Made by a program: the position numbers and the translations under genes
Part shown: piece after piece, positions 6,547 through 12,693 of the stretch
How the letters are laid out: every line of letters starts with the position of its first letter
Numbering within the stretch: the first letter of the stretch is position 1
From: JAKRSD01 sp964473995
GTDB taxonomy: Bacteria > Bacteroidota > Bacteroidia > CAIKAF01
Length of the DNA stretch: 19,725 bases
Reading direction: 5' to 3'
NCBI GenBank assembly: GCA_964473995.1
Contig: CAYYRB010000047.1
Location: 1-19,725, forward strand
The notes under the pieces: generated by a model
Seen by the model: only the letters and a program-made list of their open reading frames with translations
Database searches by the model: none
Told to the model about the DNA's origin: nothing

Positions 6547-7398
6547 ATGGAAACATGTGTGGTTTGCGGAGGTTCGAACCTGTCGGGAAAATTCAACGAC
6601 ACGCTCTTGGAATGTGCCGAATGCAGTCATATAACCGCCAACATGCAGGTAGATGCCGAAACCCTGAAAAAGATTTATTCCGTGAATTATTTCATGGGCG
6701 AGGAATATGCCGATTACCTGTCCGACAAACCCATGCTGCAAAAGAACTTCAGCAACCGGTTGAAAACCGCTCTGACCCTGAACCCCAAGCCCGAATTGAA
6801 ACACGTTTTGGAGATTGGTTGTGCCTACGGTTTTTTTGCCGAATTGCTGAACCGGGAATACAAACCGGAGCACTATGTGGGTATTGACGTGGTTCCCGAA
6901 GCCATTACCTACGGCCGTTATAAACTGCATCAAAATTTACTGCTTCAGGATTACCTGAGCATGCCCGCCCCCGCGGAACCCTATTCGGATGTGTTTCTGT
7001 GGGATGTGATCGAACACCTGCCGAATCCGGAAAAATTCATGGAGAAAGTAGCGGCCGAATCAGCGCCGGGAGCCAGAATTTACATCACCACGGGAGATAT
7101 CGGAAGTACGTTGGCGAAAATTCAGGGGGCCAAGTGGAGAATGATCCATCCGCCCTCGCACCTGCATTACTTTACGTCGCGTTCGCTCACGAAACTGGGC
7201 GAAAAATTCGGATTTAAAACGGAACATCTCTCCTACCCGCCCGTATCGCGCTCGCTCCGCGTGATTTTTTACTCCCTTTTTATGCTCAACAAACCTTGGG
7301 CCGGGGCTCTGCGCAGGCTCTACAACCTCATTCCCGAAAAGGCATCCGTTTCGGTAAATACCTATGATATCATGTTTTTCATAGGCCGTAAGGGATAA
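6547..7398 (+). CDS. Class I SAM-dependent methyltransferase with N-terminal Cys4 knuckle
   Basis: The product is 283 residues from the ATG at 6547. A Cys4 zinc-knuckle-like module opens the protein (Cys4, Cys7, Cys23, Cys26). The Rossmann methyltransferase fold follows: motif I VLEIGCAYGFF (87-97), an acidic strand-2 end in VGIDVV (111-116), and DVIEHL (153-158). A family-typical HPPSHLHYFTSRSL lies at 201-214. This resembles the Methyltransf_23-type enzymes often found among cell-surface glycan genes; the acceptor is unknown. The glycosyltransferase begins 22 bases downstream, which suggests a shared glycan or lipid-carrier task. An alternative ATG at 6517 has a good Shine-Dalgarno (GGAGG, 8-base spacing), but it lies inside the promoter match, and METCVVCG is the usual sort of N terminus for the family. 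Confidence 0.8.
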   Translation: METCVVCGGSNLSGKFNDTLLECAECSHITANMQVDAETLKKIYSVNYFMGEEYADYLSDKPMLQKNFSNRLKTALTLNPKPELKHVLEIGCAYGFFAELLNREYKPEHYVGIDVVPEAITYGRYKLHQNLLLQDYLSMPAPAEPYSDVFLWDVIEHLPNPEKFMEKVAAESAPGARIYITTGDIGSTLAKIQGAKWRMIHPPSHLHYFTSRSLTKLGEKFGFKTEHLSYPPVSRSLRVIFYSLFMLNKPWAGALRRLYNLIPEKASVSVNTYDIMFFIGRKG

Positions 7399-7402
7399 TT
7401 GG

Positions 7403-7410
7403 TATTTTTG
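7403..7410 (+). promoter_or_regulatory. Bacteroidota -7 element (TATTTTTG) before the glycosyltransferase
   Basis: TATTTTTG matches TAnnTTTG and ends 10 bases before the first ATG of the glycosyltransferase. It starts just after the stop of the preceding gene. No good TTTG is seen at the -33 distance (only TTTC at 7377-7380). It could give the glycosyltransferase its own short-leader transcript in addition to read-through. Confidence 0.4.
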
Positions 7411-7420
7411 TCCCTACGCT

Positions 7421-8359
7421 ATGATGGATATTTCGGTCGTAATACCCGTATACAACGAGGCGCCCAACATTACCGAGCTGGTAAACCGGGTGAATGCCGT
7501 ATTGGCCGTTTCCGGAAAATCGTATGAAATTATTTTGAGTGACGACGGCAGCAAGGACGCCACACTTGAGGAGATAAAAAAACTGAGCACGGAACATCTA
7601 TTCCTGAAGGCCGTATCCCTTTCCCGCAATTTCGGGCATCAGGTGGCGCTCACCGCGGGAATGGACCACGCGGCAGGAAGCATCATCATCACGCTGGACG
7701 GAGATTTGCAGCATCCGCCGGAATTGATTCCCGAATTACTGAAAAAACACGCGGAAGGGTTTGATATCGTAAACACGCTCCGACTGGAAACGGAGGGAAC
7801 GGGTCCCGTAAAAAACCTCACGAGCAAAGGTTTCTACCGCTTAATCAATGCCCTTTCCGACGTGGAAATAAAAGCAGGTGCGGCCGATTTCCGCCTCATG
7901 AGCCGCCGGGCAGCCGATGCCTTCCTGTCGCTCAAAGAAAAAGACCGCTTTACCCGCGGACTGGTCAGCTGGATGGGTTTTGAACAGACATTCGTGCCCT
8001 ATGAAGCCGATAAGCGATTTGCGGGAAAATCAAAATATACCCTGCGCAAAATGGTGCGCTTTGCATTGGACGGCCTCACCTCTTTTTCGGCCAAGCCGTT
8101 GCGCATTTCGCTCTATTTGGGATTTCTGTTTGCGGTTTTCGGGCTGTTTTATGCCCTGTATGCCATCATCAACCACAACACGGGAAACACCATGCCCGGC
8201 TGGACTTCCCTGCTCATCATGATTCTGCTCATCGGCGGGTTGCAGTTGATTTCGTTGGGCATCATCGGCGAATATCTGGCCCGCGTGTATAACGAAACCA
8301 AAAACAGACCGCTCTACTTCGTGAAAGAAACCGTAGGAAAAATAAAAGCCGATTCCTGA
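7421..8359 (+). CDS. Family 2 glycosyltransferase, polyprenyl-phosphate hexose synthase type
   Basis: The product is 312 residues. The N-terminal GT-A domain shows VVIPVYNEA (6-14), the nucleotide-binding acidic pair DDG (41-43) and the metal-binding DGDLQHPP (93-100). ADFRLMSRRA (155-164) and the AGKSKYTLRKM segment (201-211) are typical of the DPM1/GtrB/ArnC group. Two transmembrane helices follow at about 228-250 and 262-286. Family knowledge: such enzymes move a sugar from a nucleotide donor to a polyprenyl phosphate on the inner face of the membrane, for later use by a membrane glycosyltransferase. The next gene encodes a large polytopic membrane protein that could be that partner. Sugar and acceptor cannot be told from sequence. 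Translation may start at 7421 or at the next codon, 7424. Confidence 0.88.
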   Translation: MMDISVVIPVYNEAPNITELVNRVNAVLAVSGKSYEIILSDDGSKDATLEEIKKLSTEHLFLKAVSLSRNFGHQVALTAGMDHAAGSIIITLDGDLQHPPELIPELLKKHAEGFDIVNTLRLETEGTGPVKNLTSKGFYRLINALSDVEIKAGAADFRLMSRRAADAFLSLKEKDRFTRGLVSWMGFEQTFVPYEADKRFAGKSKYTLRKMVRFALDGLTSFSAKPLRISLYLGFLFAVFGLFYALYAIINHNTGNTMPGWTSLLIMILLIGGLQLISLGIIGEYLARVYNETKNRPLYFVKETVGKIKADS

Positions 8360-8404
8360 TGCCTTTTACCGCCATTTTCAACGCTTACCAACACTGAAAG
8401 GTGC

Positions 8405-10323
8405 ATGAAAAAAACGATGGAAAAAGGCCTGTTCCTCACCGTATTTTTGGCCTGTACGGTTGTAGGCTATTTTTTCAGCGAAGCCATTCCCCGACTCAAC
8501 CACACCTTTTTTGCCCCCTCCGGTGACGGCCTGCAGGCCTATTACACCGCCCTTTACCATACCCAACACGACACCGCCTACTGGCGCATGAACGGTATGA
8601 ACTATCCGCAGGGCGAACAGGTGTTTTTCAGCGGTTGCCAACCCCTTGTGACTAATTTCATTAAATTATTCGGCCTCGCCGATTACACGGTAGGCATACT
8701 GAACGCGCTCATGCTGCTGAGCATCGTGGTTTGTGCGGCCGTCTTGTACCTGCTTTTCCGAAAACTGGAAATTTCCACTTGGCTGTCCGTTTCGGGTGCC
8801 TTGTGCATCACGTTCGGTTCTCCGCAAATCGCCCGACTCATCGGTCATTTTTCGCTCGCCTACACGTTTGCCATCCCCCTGTTTATTTACCTGTGGATCA
8901 TTTTTCGGGAAAAGAAAAGCCTGGGCGTTTCCCTCGGTATCGGCACACTGGTTCTTTTTTTCTCGGCCACCCATTTTTATTTCTTCGGATTTTTTGCCCT
9001 CATCGCCGTAACCGCATGGGCATTTTTTCTATTCAACAACGATGAAAAAAAGCAGTTTATCAAGCGATTGTCCTTTGCGGGCGCGCATTTATTTGTTCAG
9101 GTCGTCCTGCCCTTTGTCCTGCTGCGCTTGTTTATCGCATCCATTGATTCCGTGACGGATCGCACCGAATCGCCCTGGGGATTCTTTCAATACAAAGCCA
9201 TTCCCGAAACCATTTTCTATCCGTTCGGCTATTGGTATGATATCCCGATGTTTCGGCGTTGGTTCACCCCTTCGTTGAATTTTGAATGGGAAGGCGTTTC
9301 GTTTGTGGGCATCATCGGCCTTACGGCAGCCGTTACCTCGCTGCTTTTATTCCTGAAAAGTATTGTATTTTTCAAAAAGAAAAGAGTGTTTTTACCGTTT
9401 AAAAACGATGTGTATAACATCCTTTTTTATGCATCCGCGGGTGGTTTTCTCCTGGCCGTGGCCTTGCCTTTTTCGGTGTTTGATCAGTGGTTGTATAACC
9501 AGGTGGGCTACTTCAAACAATTGCGCGGCATAGCCCGATTTGCCTGGATTACCTATTACGGTTTGGGCATCATCGGTATTTTTCTGCTGCATGAAATCAC
9601 CAAAAAATACAAAGCCGGTTTTTTACCCGCATGCGCATTGCTTGCCATCAGCGCCACGGAAGCCTACCGCATGGTAAAACTTACTGCCGAAAAAATTCCG
9701 GCACCCCTGGATGTGTACGTGCAAAAAACGGCCCATCCCGATTATGCCCCGTTGGCACGTCTGAATCCGTCCGATTTTCAGGCGATCATTCCCCTGCCCT
9801 ATTTTCACATCGGTTCCGAAAATGTGTGGCTTGCACCCGAAGGGCGCACGTATGAATTTTCCTACATGACCTCGCTGTTCAGCGGACTTCCGCTCACCTC
9901 CGTTTTGCTGAACCGCAATTCCATCAGCGAAACATTCGAGCATTTGCGTATGCTCCAGGAACCCTCGGGCGATCCGGTCTATTTTGCCGAAAAAATTAGC
10001 CCGAAACCGTATCTCATCATCCGCGAAAAAAACAGTACCCTTTCAACCTACGAAAGCGAAATGACCGACTCGGCAACGCTGCTGGCGGAAAGTCCTTCCC
10101 TGCTTTTTTACCNNNNNNNNNNNNNNNNNNNNNNNNNNNNNNNNNNNNNNNNNNNNNNNNNNNNNNNNNNNNNNNNNNNNNNNNNNNNNNNNNNNNNNNN
10201 NNNNNNNNNNNNCGCTGGAATTCACTGCTCATCAAACCTGAAAAAACCACGGTTTGGTTTGACGAAAAATATAACAGACATGTGAATAACCGGATCATTT
10301 CGCTAAGCACTGCAAAACCATGA
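8405..10323 (+). CDS. Large polytopic membrane protein, possible GT-C glycosyltransferase; contains assembly gap
   Basis: About 569 residues are readable before the gap and 36 after it. The N-terminal part has many transmembrane helices (first about 8-26). A first extracytoplasmic loop carries acidic residues (SGDGLQAYY, Asp41; Asp56) and NYPQGEQVFF, as in uncharacterised GT-C-like proteins of Bacteroidota. A soluble C-terminal part begins near residue 440. The call is by architecture; no known family signature was found. The run of 100 Ns breaks the frame. Read straight through, it ends at 10285 with an unlikely tail. Reading from 10213 in another frame gives a sensible segment (RWNSLLIKPEKTTVWF...) that ends at TGA 10321-10323 and overlaps the next ATG as ATGA. 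I take 10323 as the true end. It probably acts with the preceding glycosyltransferase. Confidence 0.7.
10113..10212. other. Assembly gap of 100 Ns
   Basis: Exactly 100 Ns lie inside the polytopic membrane protein gene. The count is a usual placeholder for an unknown length. If one gene spans it, the true missing length must leave remainder 2 on division by 3 (1708 bases precede it in the gene, and the downstream frame begins at 10213), whereas 100 leaves remainder 1. The placeholder length is therefore probably wrong. Confidence 0.95.
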
Positions 10324-11027
10324 ATTTCCAATCGAAAAAAGACATACTGTTTCTTACCCTGTCGGGATTTTTCATCACCAATGCCTTGGTGGCGGAGATG
10401 ATCGGCGGCAAGCTGATCCAAATCGGACCCTTTACGCAAAGCATCGGCATACTGCCCTGGCCCATCGTGTTTTTGGCTACGGATATCACCAACGAATATT
10501 TCGGAAAGAAAGGCGTACGCACCATTACCTTCATCACCGTAGGGTTGATTTCCTACACGTTCCTGCTTTTGTTATTGGCCATGCAGATTCCCGCGGTGGC
10601 TTTTTCGCCCATCAGCCAGGAAGCGTTCCGCATGGTATTCGGCACGGGCATGTACATGATCGTGGGCTCGGTGCTTGCCTTTTTGGCCTCGCAGCTCACC
10701 GATGTTTTTGTGTTTTGGGTCATCCGCAACCGCACGGGAAAAGGCATGATTTGGCTGCGTGCCACGGGCAGTACGGTGGTGGCTCAGCTCATCGACACGT
10801 TCATTGTGCAGTTCGTGGCTTTCGTGATTCCCGGTGTATGGACCATGAACGAATTTTTGAAAAATGCATCGTTCGGCTATGTATTTAAACTGTTGGTGGC
10901 CTTAGCACTTATTCCGTTTATTTATCTGGTACATTATCTGGTAGACCGGTATCTCGGCGAAAACGAAGCTGAAAAATTAACCGTTCAGACCGCAGAACGA
11001 GAATTGTCGGATAAAGAAACTATTTAG
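10320..11027 (+). CDS. Queuosine precursor transporter, YhhQ/DUF165 family
   Basis: The product is 235 residues with about six transmembrane helices. The family signature TDITNEYFGKK (54-64) is present, as is LRATGSTVVAQLIDT (146-160), which corresponds to the conserved N/R-x-G-S-x-x-x-x-Q-x-x-D-T motif. Family knowledge: YhhQ imports queuine-pathway precursors (preQ0/preQ1) for tRNA wobble-base modification. It starts in an ATGA overlap with the stop of the preceding membrane protein, so the two are probably translationally coupled, although their functions look unrelated. Its stop shares a TTAG tetranucleotide (11024-11027) with the stop of the convergent 5-alpha-reductase-like gene. No preQ1 riboswitch-like element is visible upstream, since the gene begins inside an operon. 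Confidence 0.88.
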   Translation: MNFQSKKDILFLTLSGFFITNALVAEMIGGKLIQIGPFTQSIGILPWPIVFLATDITNEYFGKKGVRTITFITVGLISYTFLLLLLAMQIPAVAFSPISQEAFRMVFGTGMYMIVGSVLAFLASQLTDVFVFWVIRNRTGKGMIWLRATGSTVVAQLIDTFIVQFVAFVIPGVWTMNEFLKNASFGYVFKLLVALALIPFIYLVHYLVDRYLGENEAEKLTVQTAERELSDKETI

Positions 11028-11776
11028 AACAAACCGGGGAACATGGCTTTACGTCCCGCCGGAAATTCGGGAAAGGTTTTGCGGTACCATTTCAAGTGAG
11101 CATAGGCCCTGGGCATCAGGTTGGCTAAAGTCCAAATAACAAACAACCAGCCGGCGATAGAACCCGCCAGAATCGCGAAGCCCACCCATTCGATCACCTC
11201 ACCCAGATAATTGGGCGAAACCACATAGCGAAACAAAAATCCCTGAGGAATTTTATACCCGGTTTCTCCCGGTTTCCGCAAATGAATAAGCATCTGATCT
11301 GAAATCACATGGGTAATAAATCCGCCGAAAAACAAAACCAAACCTGCCGCCAACTCCACCGTTGATATGGCAGGCCTTCCACCCAAAAACCCGAGGAAAT
11401 AGCCGATGAAAAACGTGTTGACCAAATTAAAAAACACGGCGGAAAACGTGATGGAAACGGGCATCTTTTTCCCTTTGGTGCGCGTCAGAAACGGGAAAAT
11501 ATAGCCGCGGTAAATGTAATGTCCGGTGTAGAGAAAATAGAGCGTATAATCCATGGCCGACTTTTCCTGTTGGCCCAGCCAAAACCAGACGGAAATAAAC
11601 AGCGGCGAAACCCCTTCCATAATCATCCAACCCAACCGATTGGAAATCATGGGTCCCCAACCGGATGCGGTATGGCGACCATAGGGTGCGGCCTGAAAAA
11701 AAAGATACATAAAGGTAACGGCCCCTACTGCGGCCCAAACCCATACACTTGCATAATACCAAACCGGTTCACCCAT
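11024..11776 (-). CDS. Steroid 5-alpha-reductase family protein (SRD5A1/2-like)
   Basis: The product is 250 residues, about the length of human SRD5A1/2, with six or seven transmembrane helices. Signature motifs are close to the animal enzymes: APYGRHT (30-36), Glu54 in the position of the catalytic Glu of human SRD5A2 (E57), LRKPGETGYKIPQG (166-179), SPNYLGEVIEW (187-197), and WYRKTFPEFP (230-239) near the end. Family knowledge: these integral membrane enzymes reduce a delta-4 double bond of a 3-oxo-steroid using NADPH; bacterial relatives exist. Other members reduce enoyl-CoA (TECR) or polyprenol (SRD5A3), so the substrate is an inference. The squalene synthase/epoxidase operon 4 kb away makes a sterol-like substrate the best guess. 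It is divergent from the SIMPL gene (67-base spacer) and convergent with the transporter gene. CAAAGAAA at 11791-11798 (TTTCTTTG on the minus strand) is a one-mismatch -7 element. Confidence 0.85.
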   Translation of the reverse strand: MGEPVWYYASVWVWAAVGAVTFMYLFFQAAPYGRHTASGWGPMISNRLGWMIMEGVSPLFISVWFWLGQQEKSAMDYTLYFLYTGHYIYRGYIFPFLTRTKGKKMPVSITFSAVFFNLVNTFFIGYFLGFLGGRPAISTVELAAGLVLFFGGFITHVISDQMLIHLRKPGETGYKIPQGFLFRYVVSPNYLGEVIEWVGFAILAGSIAGWLFVIWTLANLMPRAYAHLKWYRKTFPEFPAGRKAMFPGLF

Positions 11777-11820
11777 GGTTTATTTTTTACCAAAGAAAAT
11801 AAAATCACACTTATGCGTTA

Positions 11821-11828
11821 TACCTTCG
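11821..11828 (+). promoter_or_regulatory. Weak -7 element (TACCTTCG) before the SIMPL gene
   Basis: TACCTTCG differs from TAnnTTTG at one base and ends 15 bases before the ATG at 11844. It lies in the 67-base divergent spacer shared with the 5-alpha-reductase-like gene. No clear TTTG is seen at the -33 distance. Confidence 0.3.
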
Positions 11829-11843
11829 TTAAAAATACATGAA

Positions 11844-12572
11844 ATGAAAAACATCCTTCCCACCCTGGTTATCGGTGTATCCGTAGTATTTTCAGCGATA
11901 TACCTGGGCAATGCCTACACGTTTAAATTCAAAAAAAATCAGACCGTAACCGTTACCGGCTCCGCATTCTTTGATTTCGATTCCGACCTGATTGTGTGGA
12001 ACGGCGAATTCAGCCGGAAAAGCATGCAAATCAAAGATGCCTATGCCGAACTCAAAAAAGACGAAGCAGACATTCGGGCCTATTTGACAGGAAAAGGAAT
12101 TAACGAATCGGATATCGTGTTCAGCTCGGTCAGCACCAACAAAGACATCGAGTACATTTATGATGATAACGGGGGATCGCGGAGTATTTTCACCGGCTAC
12201 ACCTTATCGCAAAACATCAAAATAGAAAGCAAGGATTTGGTCACGGTAGAAAAAATTTCCCGTGAAATCACGGAGCTGCTGGACAAGGGCATTGTGCTCA
12301 ACAGCTTTGAACCGCAGTACTACTACACCCAGCTGGACGAGCTGAAAATTGACTTACTCGCCCGTGCAGCCAAAGACGGGGAGCAACGCGCCAAAACCAT
12401 CCTCGAAAACTCGGGGGCATCCATCGGAACACTGCAGAAAGCATCTATGGGCATCTTTCAATTTACCGGCCGCAACAGCAACGAAGATTACAGTTGGGGA
12501 GGTGCATTCAATACATCCAGCAAGAAAAAAACGGCTTCCGTTACCCTGAAAATGGATTTCTCCATCCGCTAG
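11844..12572 (+). CDS. SIMPL domain-containing (DUF541) protein
   Basis: The product is 242 residues from ATG 11844. The upstream in-frame extension to 11775 is polar, lies over the divergent promoter region and would bury the hydrophobic N terminus. Residues 4-22 form a signal anchor. The SIMPL/DUF541 domain follows: VTVTGSAFFDFDSDLIVW near its start, a helix with DEADIRAYLTGKGI, then SSVSTNKD, the beta-rich FTGYTLSQNIKIES, and a late helix DLLARAAKDGEQRAKTI. Family knowledge: SIMPL proteins are envelope or periplasmic proteins of poorly known function (BP26 and YggE belong here), some linked to oxidative stress. It is probably anchored in the inner membrane facing the periplasm. The TonB-dependent receptor follows on the same strand, but has its own -7 element. 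Confidence 0.85.
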   Translation: MKNILPTLVIGVSVVFSAIYLGNAYTFKFKKNQTVTVTGSAFFDFDSDLIVWNGEFSRKSMQIKDAYAELKKDEADIRAYLTGKGINESDIVFSSVSTNKDIEYIYDDNGGSRSIFTGYTLSQNIKIESKDLVTVEKISREITELLDKGIVLNSFEPQYYYTQLDELKIDLLARAAKDGEQRAKTILENSGASIGTLQKASMGIFQFTGRNSNEDYSWGGAFNTSSKKKTASVTLKMDFSIR

Positions 12573-12616
12573 AAGGTGAGAAAACACGGGGGTTAAGGCG
12601 CATAAAAGATGTTAAA

Positions 12617-12630
12617 GGGGGTACACCCCC
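12617..12630. repeat. GGGGGT/ACCCCC hairpin
   Basis: GGGGGT (12617-12622) and ACCCCC (12625-12630) form a compact inverted repeat between the SIMPL gene and the receptor gene. It is flanked by AAA on the left and AAAAAATT on the right, so the plus strand lacks the T-tract of an intrinsic terminator. It could still stop or protect the SIMPL transcript. Confidence 0.4.
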
Positions 12631-12665
12631 AAAAAATTGTACATCCGTCGTGTGATTTATAGGAA

Positions 12666-12673
12666 TATATTTG
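12666..12673 (+). promoter_or_regulatory. Bacteroidota -7 element (TATATTTG) for the TonB-dependent receptor
   Basis: TATATTTG is a full match to TAnnTTTG and ends 20 bases before the ATG at 12694. It argues for a start downstream of the frame's first possible codon (TTG 12637). No good -33 TTTG is present at the usual distance, so the promoter may be weak or need an activator. Confidence 0.5.
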
Positions 12674-12693
12674 CGCGAATAATTGATGATTCC

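Noticed and set aside
12617..12630. Intrinsic terminator after the SIMPL gene
   Set aside because: The G/C stem is good but is followed by an A-tract, not a T-tract, on the plus strand.
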